From: Pleurodeles waltl
Taxonomy: Eukaryota; Chordata; Amphibia; Caudata; Salamandridae
Length of the DNA: 64,000 bases
Direction: 5' to 3'
Assembly (NCBI RefSeq): GCF_031143425.1
Contig: NC_090442.1
Location: 427,817,776-427,881,775, forward strand
Part shown: one piece after another, positions 1-10,156 of the stretch
Layout of the letters: every line of letters starts with the position of its first letter
Position numbering within the stretch: position 1 is the stretch's first letter
Program-made: the position numbers and the translations under genes
The notes under the pieces: generated by a model
Told to the model about the DNA's origin: nothing
The model's database searches: none
Seen by the model: the letters and a program-made list of their open reading frames with translations, nothing else

Positions 1-158
1 ACCTTTGGTGTGGCGGATTTGTTGGGGTGTCTGTATTGTGGCGGTATTCTCTGTGTGGGTCATAATACCCGTGGTGGATTACCACCGCCGTCACGGTATC
101 TTTGCGGCCGTCGGCACGGCGGTAAGCGGCATTTACCGCCAGGGTTGTAATGACGGCC
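1..158 (+). mobile_element. Harbinger DNA transposon, terminal fragment (cut by window edge)
   Basis: The segment ends in the inverted-repeat terminus seen in the other Harbinger copies (a GGCGGT/ACCGCC block followed by a GTAATGAC-type end). Its inner part matches the reverse complement of the left end of the copy at 37676, including the GGTGTGGCGGA and GGGTCATAAT blocks. It has the same orientation as the Myb-B end of the 289-6495 element. Only this terminus is in the window. The 65-codon open frame over it is not a gene. Confidence 0.8.
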
Positions 159-288
159 CAACAGCGTCAATCTGGTCATCTGGACAATCTAGACCAGGAT
201 AAAGTGAAGGTTTGAGGCAGACAGAGATGAAGCTCTGCTTGGCTACAGCAAGTTGGAGGCCTTGGTCAAAAGTTTACTTTTGGACTTA

Positions 289-312
289 GGCCCTCATTAC
301 AACCCTGGCGGT
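289..312. repeat. HB1 left terminal inverted repeat
   Basis: Begins GGCCCTCATTACAACC and runs into CTGGCGGT. It pairs imperfectly with 6472-6495. GGCGGT/ACCGCC hexamers continue inward to about 470, which is the usual layout of a subterminal protein-binding region in this superfamily. Confidence 0.85.
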
Positions 313-749
313 TGGTGCAAAAGTGGCAGTAATACCGCCAACAGGCTGGCGGTAATTACTGCCAAATTATGACCATGGCGGACAGATCTCAGATAGACAG
401 CCACTTTACCACACCGACCGCCAGGGCGGAAACAACAGCCACCATGGCGGTAGCTGCCTACATCCAGGCAGTAGTCAATGTTCCTCCAACCATATTAAGA
501 TCCTGGAAACCACCACATTCTCTGGGGCAGTACCAACAACATTAAAAGCCTGGCAGAAACAGACCTCAGAAGGGAAAGAAATCACCATTGGAGACACAGG
601 GAACAACCATGCCATCATGGAGCCCGAGCTGCATGTCTTCCCCATGCTCTTCTACGTGCTGCTCTACCATAAACACCAACAATGGCGAAGACGACGACGG
701 TGAGTACAGTGCCCTAGCATACAAGGGAGGGGGGAGTAAAAAAAGAGTG

Positions 750-769
750 ACACACACACACACACACAC
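750..769. repeat. (CA)n microsatellite
   Basis: About ten CA units inside transposase intron 1 of HB1, downstream of the antisense Myb-A gene. Confidence 0.95.
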
Positions 770-954
770 CCAGCACCATACACACCCAGATACACAAGAA
801 AACAAGTTCTTCCACCTAAATCGGCTGAATAATGCAAGGACAAAATGAATGTACTAAAGTAAGTGTAATGAGATCAACACAGTATAAATGTAACTTAGCC
901 AATTTTACAGATATTTGCAATTGTACAGTTCAAGGGACACTGCCCAGTCCTTAG

Positions 955-1510
955 TTTGCGTTGATCACATGGCTACAGGGCAACATGCCCTGTGTTTGGT
1001 CTTGGGGAGTGCAAGGCCACAGTCTCTCAAGTGGGTGAATTGCCCACATGCTCTGGAGGGGGCAACATGCCCTGTGCTTGGTCTTGGGGAGTGCAAGACC
1101 ACAGTCTCTCAAGTGGGTGACTTGCCCACATGCTCTGGAGGGGGCAACATGCCCTTTGCTTGGTCCTGCGGAGTGCAAGGCCACAGTCTCTCAAGTGGGT
1201 GACTTGCCCACATGCTGTGGAGGGGGCAACATGCCCTGTGCTTGGACCTGGGGAGCAAAGGCCACAGTTTCTCAAGTGGGTGACTTGCCCACATGCTCTG
1301 GAGGGGGCAACAGGCCATGTGCTTGGTCCTGGGGAGTGCAAGGCCACAGTCTATTGAGTGGGTGACTTGCCCACTGGTTCTGGAGGGGGCATTGTGCCCT
1401 GTGCTCTTGATCTGGGTAGGCTGGGGTTGGTGGGTGTCTTACCCACGTGTTCTGCAGGGGGAATTGTGCCCTGTGCTCTAGATCCTGGGGAGGCTGGGGT
1501 TGGTGCACAC
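955..1510. repeat. 82-bp minisatellite 3' of Myb-A in HB1
   Basis: About seven imperfect units. The word AGTCTCTCAA recurs at 1021, 1103 and 1185, with degenerate forms at 1266 and 1348 (spacing 81-82 bp); the last units are shorter and diverged. Related words (TCTGGAGGGGG, GGGGAGTGCAA.GCCACAGTCT) occur inverted in the 74-bp and 64-bp arrays of the second Harbinger copy (45255-46060), so the array is part of the element. It keeps several short reading frames open on both strands, and none of these is a gene. Confidence 0.9.
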
Positions 1511-1722
1511 ACCACCAAATCCAGAACACCTGGGACCCACGCAGCCTTGAGCAGTACTGGATGCCTACGAGCTAGGTAGCAGGATTATCCCTTCTGGGCC
1601 CTAGCCACCAGGCGATCTATGCTGCAATGTCAGAACTTGCCTAGGAGCACCCACTGACACACATCCCTCACCCGGATACCACCCTACCATGCATAGGTTA
1701 TAATGATGAGCACTGTACTCAC

Positions 1723-2325
1723 CGCCTTGTGGCTGCTGTGATGCCCTCAAGCGCTCATCCAGCTCTGGATACCCCACCGCCAGTGTGCGGGCCATCGGGG
1801 GGTCAGGGTTTGACAAGCACCCCTTCATCGTTGGGAGGCCATCCCCAGCTGGGCCTCCATCGTCTTCCATGCCCAGCATCTCAGGTCCTCCCACTGTTTA
1901 TAACAGTGGGTGCTCCGCCTGCCATAGACCCACAGGGTCTGCACTTCCTTGGCGATGGCACGCCATATACCCTTCTTTTGATGGGTGCTGACCTGCGGAG
2001 GAAATACACACAGGAAAATAGTATTAGTCAGATAGTCCTGCCTGTTACACTTAAGGCCCACCATACCCCTTTACATCACCATTTACACACACATGGCCCA
2101 GCACACAACCTATACACCTCCCAGGGGACATCCACCCACCCCCTTAAACAATTCCTTAACACCCCAATCCATGTATTCATGCCACATGCATTGTGCACAC
2201 AGTGTACTCACCTGTTGGTCTGGAGGCCCATACATCAGTCCGTACTGGGGTAGGACTCCATCCACCAGTCTCTCCAACTCCGCCAAAGTGAAGGCAGGAG
2301 CCCTTTCCCCAGTCACATGGGCCAT
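1723..2325 (-). pseudogene. HB1 Myb/SANT-like protein A (Myb-A), nested antisense in transposase intron
   Basis: Helix-turn-helix protein of the Myb/SANT-like (trihelix, Myb_DNA-bind_5) type. In Harbinger elements such proteins are known to bind transposon DNA and help bring the transposase to it. Exon 1 is 2325-2212 (114 nt, start MAHVTGERAPAF), with donor GTGAGT at 2211-2210. Exon 2 starts at 1992 after a CGCAG acceptor and ends near 1723 at another GTGAGT. Conserved positions include IWRAIAKEV, the THC...WEDLR segment and QLGMASQR. Exon 2 has a stop and a frame change just after MASQR, so the gene is broken. Exon 1 length and intron phase are identical to the copy at 41762. A third exon toward 1600 is too decayed to place. 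The whole gene lies inside transposase intron 1 on the opposite strand. Confidence 0.8.
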
Positions 2326-4188
2326 GGTAGGTTCCAGACACAGGTCCCAGTAGCACATGCAGTGTAGATCCTCTCCTTTTGAAGGTCAGGTAGCTAGTGA
2401 GGAATATGATAGAAAATGGCGGTCACGTCCTCGGCGGTGCATACCGTCACCGCAGCGTACATCACCATTGGCCACTGTAACCCACTGTAACCTATAGAGC
2501 CCAATTATAACCACTGAGGAGTTGCACTGTGGTTCCGGACTGCCTCCCGCAACAGCGCACAACGTCAGCGGAATTACCTTACGTCCACCTGCCCCTCCAC
2601 ACAGGACAGGCGGACGCCATTTCGTCTGGGGGCAGGCCGTGGATAATTACTGCCTCACTGTTTAATTTTGGACATACAGGACAATTCTCACTGACCCATT
2701 ACAATTTGACAGCATGCGTCATACTGTTGTAGCCCCATTGTTCAGTTTGTGACTGGCTCCTCACTCCTTTGTCCCTTAGATTGCTACTGCTGTGAATGAA
2801 TAGGAAACGGAGACATACCCCTGTGTACAGACCCCTGGTGGACTTGGCAACAATGGAGGACAGGCACATCATCCTCACCTATAGACTGGACAGGGGCACA
2901 ATCACAAAGCTTTGTGCCCAATTGGAGCCTGACCTGATATCTGCTATCTGGACCCCACTGGGATCCCCCTCTTGTGCAGTTTCTGTCAGTTCTCCATTTC
3001 CTGGCAACTGGTTCTTTCCAAGTGATAGTGGGCTTGGCAGCAGGAATGTCACAGCCAATGTTCTCAATAGTGCTGACCAGAGTGTTGTCTGCCCTGATTA
3101 AACCCATCTGCAGCTACATTGTATTTCCCCAGGTGGAAGATTTGGCCACAGTGAAGGCTGACTTCTATGCAATGGGACATATCCCAAACATAATTGGTGC
3201 GATTGATGGAGCACATATTGCATTTATTCTCCCCCACCAGAATGAACAGGTGTTCAGAAATCGTAAGTTTCCACTCTCTGAATGTGCAAATGGTGTGCCT
3301 GGCAGACCAGTACATCTCCCACGTCAATGCTACGTATCCTGGGTCGGTGCATGATGCCTTTGTTCTGAGGAATAGCAGCATCCCAAATGTGATGGCCCAA
3401 CTACAGAGGCACAGGGTGTGGCTGATAGGTGAGCCTTGGTCTCCACCCACTGTATGTTAGTATATGCCTTCAGGTGTCATCCGTATAGCATTGGGTGAGG
3501 CTAAATGTTATCCCTCAGTACTTGCAGGTGACTCTGGCTACCCAAACCTATTGTGGCCGCTGACCCCTGTGAGGAATGTTAGGACGGGGCAGAGGAGTGT
3601 TATAATGAGGCACATGGGAGAACCAGAAGGATCATCGAAAGGACCTTTGGCCTCCTGAAGGCCAGGTTGAGGTTCCTCCATCTGACAGGTGGATCCCTGT
3701 GCTACTCACCCCGGAAGGTCTGCCAGATAGTAGTGGCATGCTGCATGTTGCATAACCTGGCCCTCAGGTGGCATGAACCCTTTCTGCAGGAGGAGGAGAC
3801 TGGAGATGCCCCTGTGGCAGCAGTAGACCCTGAGGAAAGTGAGGATGAAGAGGCTGAGGATGAGGACAACGGAACCTCAGTTATCTGCCAATGACACACA
3901 GGTAAGACAGTGTAACTGGCCATTCCTATGACTATTGGCGTATTCTGTGTGGCTGTAGCATGATGACATTAACTTCCTTTGCATCTCAACTTACTGTAAT
4001 CTATGGCTTGTCATTTTACAGATGTTGGTGATATAACAACTGTGTACTGATGTGCTGACTACAGACAGCTACAGGTCCTTATTTCTATGCTCTCTAGTGT
4101 TCAGATCATTTGTACAAGATGTGACTGTTTCCATAAATGCACATTTTCAAATCATAAAATACTAGTAGTCAAGTTGTGTTCAAGGGTG

Positions 4189-4194
4189 TTTATT
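4189..4194 (-). terminator. Poly(A) signal of Myb-B (HB1)
   Basis: AATAAA on the minus strand in the context CAATAAACACCCTTGAA. The same context follows Myb-B in the second Harbinger copy at 39991-39996, so it is probably the real 3' end signal. Confidence 0.6.
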
Positions 4195-4381
4195 GAAGTA
4201 CTATGAAATTGAGAGAAAAGTGCAATGGAATGGGGTGATGATGGAGGAAGGTCTAGGGTATTGTTCCAGTCTGTTCGTAGCACAGGTCCAGTGTCCAAGG
4301 GGCCCATAGGAAGGGGAACAAAGGCAGTTCAAAGTGGGCAAGGTGACAGGGTGTGACACAAGGGGGACAATCAGGAGAGTC

Positions 4382-5917
4382 TCATTTCCTGGTGGTGGTC
4401 TTGGCAAGTGTCTCTGGCTTCTGTCTGGTTCGCAGGGAATGTTTGCGGGGTGGTTCACCTTCTGCAGGGGGAGGGGTGCTTGTGGCCTGTGAGTCCTGTG
4501 GCGGGGCCTCCTGCCCACTAGTTGTAGTGGAGGTAGAGGGCTGGTCAATGAACTGGCTAGTGGTAGGGGCCTGCTGCTGTGCTGTTGCCTCCCTCATGAT
4601 GTTGGTCTTGTGTGCCAGCACCCCTGCTATGGTGATCAGGGTGGTGTTAATGGCCAGCAATTCCTCCCTGATCCTCTGATACTGTCCCTCCTGCAGCCGC
4701 CTGTTCTCCTGCACGTTGTGAAGGATCTGGCCCATCATGTCCTAGTAATGTTGGTAGGCTCCCAGGATCTTGGAGAGTGCCTACTGGAGAGCCGGTTCCC
4801 TGGTCCTGTCCTCCCCCTGGTCACAGTGGTCCTCCCAGTGTCCCTGTTGGCCTGTGCCTCTGTCCCCTTAACAGTGTGCCATCTGCCACTGACCCCAGGT
4901 CCCTGATTGTCTTGGGTGTGAGGTGTGGCCTGGGGTCCCTGTACAGGTGGAGGGCCTTGGGTCCCTGTAGAGGTGTGTCCTGGGGACAGAGGTGTGGGTA
5001 CGCTAGGTGGGTGCTGTGGTGTTGGATACTGATGGGGAGGCTCTTTGGTGGACTGTGAGTGAGCTTGGGTAACCAGCTGTCCAGTGGTCCCTGATGGGCC
5101 AGGTTGTTGGTCCAGATCCTGAAGCCCAGAGTTACTGTCATCACTGGGTGCATCTTCCCTGTTGGGGGACTGGATAGTCGTGGCACCTCCTCTACGCTGA
5201 CATTGGCTGGGGCACCAGTGTGGATGTAAGTGATGTTTTATGCTTCATGTCTGTGACATATTGTACATCCCTGGCTTCCCCTCTATCGTTAATTTTGCCC
5301 TGCCACCTTTTGCTTGTGTATGGTGATGTATTGTGTGATTGTTAGTTCCCATATGCTGTGCATGCTTTGGTGATGGGTGTCCATGTAGGGCTGGGAGGAC
5401 TGTCCGTGCATTGGTATGGCATGCAGGGCTTGGCATTGGGGTTAATCATATGTGTAGGAGCAGTATGTGGGATGGAGTGGAGTGATGGGAGTGAGGGTGT
5501 GAGATGGCATGCAGGTATGGGGGTGATGAGTAGTAAATGTTGACTTACCAGTGTCGGGCTACTCCAGTGAGTCCTTCAGGGTGCAGTAATGCCAAAACTT
5601 GCTCCTCCCATGCTGTGAGTTGTGGGGGGAAATGTGGGGATCCCCCACCTGTCCTCTGGATGGCGAGCTGTTGCCTTGCTGCTATAGAATGTACCTTCCC
5701 CCAGGTCGATCCACTTCTTCCTGATGTCATCCCTTGTTCTTGGATGCTGTTCTATGGCGTTCACCCTGTCCTCGATTCTCCGCCATAGCTCCATCTTCCT
5801 GGCAATGGATATCTGCTGTACCTGTGCTCCAAACAGCTGTGGCTCTATCCTGACTATTTCCTCCACCATGACCCTTAACTCCCCATCAATAAAACAGGGG
5901 TACCTTTGTGGGAACAT
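4382..5917 (-). pseudogene. HB1 second Myb/SANT-like protein (Myb-B), NAIF1-type layout
   Basis: Second Myb/SANT-like DNA-binding protein of the element, distinct from Myb-A. Exon 1 is 5917-5549, with donor GTAAGT. It encodes the three-helix domain: GELRVMVEEIVRIEPQLFG, then ARKMELWRRI, DRVNA and RTRDDIRKKWIDL. After that the frame is lost (HPEDRWGIPTF). Exon 2 runs from about 5215 to 4382 and encodes a Pro/Gln-rich linker and a C-terminal helical segment (GQILHNVQENRRLQEGQYQR), ending in a basic tail. It contains frameshifts. An N-terminal Myb domain followed by a C-terminal helical segment resembles the domesticated Harbinger-derived factor NAIF1 in layout, but I infer no orthology. The gene is convergent with the transposase, whose stop is at 3894. 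Confidence 0.8.
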
Positions 5918-6471
5918 GGGTGTTGTGTGATGTTTGTTGGTGAAAGTGTGTTGAGAACTGTGGTGGTTTGTGTGATGTGGGGTGCGTGAGGGTTGTATGG
6001 GTGGAAGTGGTATGTGTGTCTAGTTGTCTCTATGCTGCTCTAGTCAATCTCCTGGCAGTAATTGTTGTTTGTAAAGGGTTGTGGGTACTATAGTTCTGTG
6101 TTTTATAGTGCGGTGGTGGGTGGGTGTGGTTTGTGTATGAGTGCCAGGTGTGTGTTTTTCTTATTGGCCAATGTAGTGTTGTTTTGTATGTGGGTGTCCA
6201 TTCTGAGCGCGGCGGTATGTACCACCAATGGTTTACCGCCGTTGAGTGTCTGCCGTGGTGATTTGAGTGTCATAATGTGATGGATGTTGTTTGTTGGCGT
6301 AACGGTATGGGTGTTGGGACCGCCACTTTATCACTGACCTTTAGGCTGGCGGATTTATGTATATGGCTTTATTCTGTCGGATTGGTGTCTGTGTCATAAT
6401 ATGGGGAACAGATATTTGCCACTGCGGTGGTATGTTGGCAGCAGCTGTCACCGCGGCGGAAAGCGGGATTT

Positions 6472-6495
6472 ACCGCCAATGTCATAATCAGGGCC
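6472..6495. repeat. HB1 right terminal inverted repeat
   Basis: Inverse of the left terminus with several mismatches: ACCGCC, then CATAATCAGGGCC. Inward (6190-6470) lies another cluster of GGCGGT/ACCGCC and related GGCGG words. Confidence 0.8.
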
Positions 6496-7362
6496 ATAGT
6501 GTCCAGCATATGCTCCTCTACATGATTGCTGTAAATTTTAATGGTGGACATTTATGATTATTTACCTAGATAAGGAATGCTGGAATCAGAGTAGGTCATC
6601 CAAGGGGTGATGTTTTGGAATGGAATAACAAGGATTTTGTGTCATCGTGGCATGCCTACCGCATGCATTATCATGAGGACACTGACTCTATGAAACTGTA
6701 TTGTGTTGTGAGACTAAGAACTTCTTTTTAATGGTATCAGATCTTGCCCACTTAATACATCATCATGCGATACTTTCAAAGCATCCAGGATTTAATGGGA
6801 TGTTTTCTGTTACATTTTTATATGTAATTTTCTCACATCACAATGATGGCAATTGTGTGATGCAGTCAGAAATGATCATTTGGACCTAATTTGCAAGACA
6901 ACAAGATGGTGCTGGCATAAGGTGTGGGGGCGTACACAAATTGTTTTAAATTAATGAAGGTTTTCAAGATGATTGCATAAATGATGAATGTTTAATGTTA
7001 AATTATGTTATATACAGATGTCTTAACCATGGAGACTAATGTACTTTGAAAACATATAAGCATACATAGTCATTATCCCCCTACATTTCAATAGGGTGTT
7101 AGTATATGAAACTAAAATCGAGTCCTTCTCTTATGTTTACTCATTCATATTGCACTTATGGAGCTCTGGTGTTTTTGAGGTCAGAGTGTGAACAAGATTG
7201 TGTATTTCGAAACGCACCAAGTTATATGGGCAAAAAATATATTTTTCAACCATGAATGAGTGTGCGTCTTCACTAGCGTGGCCCAAGACTTTTTGTGCAC
7301 CAGCTCTGCTGTGTAACGTGCCACCCCAGCAGGGCATCGGGATCAGAGCAGTTTGAGGATGA

Positions 7363-7397
<35 letters not shown>

Positions 7398-7904
7398 ACT
7401 ACTAACCGGAATATGGAGACTGTCACAGGGTGGTCCGGTACAGGTTCTGGTAACCCTTAAGCATCCAAACGTAACCTTCTTAACATAAAGAAGAGTCCGG
7501 ACTCCATGGCAATGCCAAATATAGTTCAATACAAAAAATAGATTTATTGCATCCACACAAACATGTTTCAGCCATACCCATGTTCATGGTCAAACATTAA
7601 AAACATCCACCTCACACATTTATTCAAATTATCAACATAAATGACGGACCAATACCCTAAAACCAGTGCCAAACACAGATCTAATGTGGCAGCCATTTCG
7701 AAACGTTTTAACTTTCATATGATTGCAAATACATTTGATAATAATGGATTAATATTTATAAAGAGAATGTTTATAAATCCTATAAAATGCAAAAATGTTC
7801 TATTAAATTGCATTACTCACAATATAAGTTACTTAAATACCATAAAATATTATAAAAATATTAATGTATGTTATAATGTATGCTAATTTACTGTTTTCAA
7901 AATT
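6496..7904. other. No gene seen; AT-rich unassigned sequence
   Basis: AT-rich flank between HB1 and the recognisable part of the gypsy element. It contains an (AT)n microsatellite at 7367-7393. The 139-codon minus frame over 7137-7556 has low-complexity content (a YIYIYI run from the microsatellite) and is not a plausible protein. The missing 3' part of the gypsy element may lie here, but I cannot see an LTR. Confidence 0.6.
7367..7393. repeat. (AT)n microsatellite
   Basis: About 13 uninterrupted AT units. Confidence 0.95.
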
Positions 7905-9348
7905 GTAGGAATGCCCATGTTGCAAAGATGCCATCTAATCTGTCAATGACCCTCCCCGGAGTGATAGATGAGAGATCTTCAATTAATGTGAAGAGAGAGT
8001 ATTCTCCACAATCACCATCAGGTGATGCCCATTGTCAAGTGGACTGAAAATGTCAAAAGCAGTCCTTCCTCAGGAATGCGTTGACAACTCCAGCACGTTC
8101 AAGGGGTGTTTAGTAGTTTTCAATGACAGGCAGTTACATTGATGACAGGTTTTCGACTCGTTCATTTATGTGAGGAAACCAGATGTTATCTCGGAGAGCT
8201 CGTTTACCTGCAACGATTTCATGATGTCCCTCATGGGCCACCTCAATTACTTGCTGTCACAGACCCTCTGGATTGACACTTTTTGAAACTCCTCAGGATA
8301 ATTCTTGTGTCGCAGTTCATCTTTGACACTTTTGTACTTCTTATACTCGCTGTCACTGGTAAGAGGTTGAGTATGTTGATTTCATAACTGATGGGTACTA
8401 ATGTCTTTTAAATTTAACATCTCACTTTCTTGACTCAAGGTAGTGACAATTTGTTCCAACAAAATGGCAGCTGGTGTTTTTGATTTCACAATGAAACTTA
8501 AATAGGCTTTAGCAGTCGTAGATGGAGTACCTTGACATTATATAGGCACTCTTAAAAAGTAGTCAGCGCAGTTTTGATCTTTCTCTAGATGATGTACAAT
8601 TGTGTGGTTGTGCTTTTGCAATTGTAGGCCCCAGCTTTCAACTTGTGGATGCATCTTGGCTTTTGGATTGCCAAAGATAGTCAGCCATGCTTGATGATCT
8701 GACACAAGTGTGAAGTGCTTTCCATACAGGAACACATGGAAACGTTCACAAGCCCACACCACTTCTAAACTTTATTTTTCAGGTTGTGAGTAAGCACTTT
8801 CAGTCTGTGACAAACTCTTACTTGCATAGGTAACAGAATGTCTTTGAGCATTTGGTTGTCTGCTAAGTTGTACAAGAATAGCGCCTAACCTAACTGGGTT
8901 AGCGTCAACAACAACTTCAGTACGTATCTTTGGATCAAAATATGCCATTTCAATAGCATTTTCAATGGCTTGCTTAATTCTCTTAACACTTTACTCACAT
9001 TCATATGAGCAGTGAAATTAAACTTTTTTTGCAGCTCTCTCAATAGGACATTCACAGTGGCAAAGTCTTGTACAGATCCGGAACAGTAAATGGCCATGCC
9101 AAGGAATGAACATAACATGGAAACATCTTGTGGAGGACTGACGGTTGACAAAGCATTTACCTTAGCTGGATTGGGTGTCATGCCCCCATCTGAAAAGATA
9201 TGGCCAAAGAACTTCAGCTTTGTCTTGCTCTTTCTGTGTAGCTTCACAAACCAATATGCCATTGCTATAGTTGAAACCATTTACAACTGGTTGTATAAGT
9301 CTATTGATATCTTGAAAAATATCAGCACCTAATGATACACCAAATGTA

Positions 9349-9518
9349 GGACCTGATTTAGAACTCAGAGGACGGGTTACTCTGCCACAACGGTGATGAA
9401 TATCCTGTCCTCCAAAATCAAAATCTCATAGGATATAATGGAATTTAGATTCTGCGGATGCGATATCCGTCACAATTGTGACGGAGAAACCCACCAGCCA
9501 ATTTCTAAGTCAGGCCTT
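9349..9518. mobile_element. Fold-back MITE inside gypsy RT
   Basis: 170 bp. The ends are inverted: GGACCTGATTTAGA at the left against the reverse complement of TCTAAGTCAGGCCTT at the right. The arms stay complementary inward (GGGTTACTCTG... against ...CGGAGAAACCC). TA dinucleotides flank both sides (9347-9348 and 9519-9520). The gypsy RT text resumes directly on both sides, which fixes the borders well. The superfamily is not certain; a TA target would fit mariner-like mobilisation. Confidence 0.8.
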
Positions 9519-10156
9519 TAGTCTTTTGTTTTGAAACAGACCAATATGCATAAGAAAGGTTGTAATGTACCCTCAATTCTCCTTGATTTCCAAATTATGA
9601 TATCCTTTATTTAAATTAAGGCAAGAGAAGACTGTCCCACCATTCAGTGTTGTTATCATGTCTAAAATGTTCGGACTGTAGGAGGCTGGCCTGGTTTGTA
9701 TTGGGTACATAAGGTACATACACCCTATACCAGGTCCAGTTATCCCTTATAAATAAAATGAAGCCAGTGTCTAGAAGCCAGGCTCTCTAGAGGTAATGTG
9801 GATGAGCAACCAAGGCCTATCTAGGAGACATACAAAGCTCATGCAATACCACTGTAGTCACACAGTACTCATACACATGAAAGAAAATACCCAGTGGTGA
9901 CACAAATGCCAAAAATACCTTATAGACTATGGCCCCTTAGGAGGTAAGTAATATACACAAGAATGCAGTAATAGCTGTAAAAACAGTTAGAAAACAATGG
10001 AAATGGTGAGAATAACATAGTTAGAAATGGGCCTGGGGGAACACAAACCATGTACTAAAATAGTGGAATGAGAAAGTTGGTTTCCCACCTAGGCAAGTGT
10101 AGTTTGTAGAGGGGCACTTGGAGTGTTAGAAAACACCAAAGTAAAGTATTAGAACC

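Larger units (their letters stand above)
617..3894 (+). pseudogene. HB1 Harbinger transposase (HARBI1-like), three exons, frameshifted
   Basis: DDE-family nuclease that would cut and rejoin the transposon ends in the nucleus. Proposed exons: 617-699 (83 nt, starting MEPEL and ending in an arginine run, donor GTGAGT), 2804-3428 and 3528-3894. Intron 2 (3429-3527, GTGAGC...TTGCAG) falls inside the GDSGYP motif and restores it exactly when removed. Visible motifs are GAIDGAH (first Asp), GDSGYP (second Asp), RRIIERTFGLLKAR (Glu) and an acidic C-terminus with a stop at 3892-3894. Frameshifts lie near 2960, 3270 and 3590, so no full product can be made. Intron 1 (700-2803) holds the antisense Myb-A gene. 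Exon 1 is inferred from the copy at 40284-46617, where length, splice phase and encoded residues match. The DDE core is certain and exon 1 is likely. Confidence 0.85.
289..6495 (+). mobile_element. Complete Harbinger element HB1 carrying three genes
   Basis: PIF/Harbinger-type DNA transposon, 6207 bp. The left end begins GGCCCTCATTACAACC and the right end is the imperfect inverse (...CATAATCAGGGCC). The flanking trinucleotides are TTA (286-288) and ATA (6496-6498), a target-site duplication with one mismatch. Both ends are rich in GGCGGT/ACCGCC hexamers. It holds a transposase gene (+), a Myb-like gene nested antisense in the first transposase intron (-), and a second Myb-like gene at the far end (-). 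The strand given is that of the transposase. All three genes are broken. Confidence 0.9.

Noticed and set aside
951..1529. Several overlapping 60-106-codon frames on both strands
   Set aside because: Products of the 82-bp minisatellite inside the Harbinger intron.
7137..7556. 139-codon minus-strand frame
   Set aside because: Contains a microsatellite-derived YIYIYI run and no domain.
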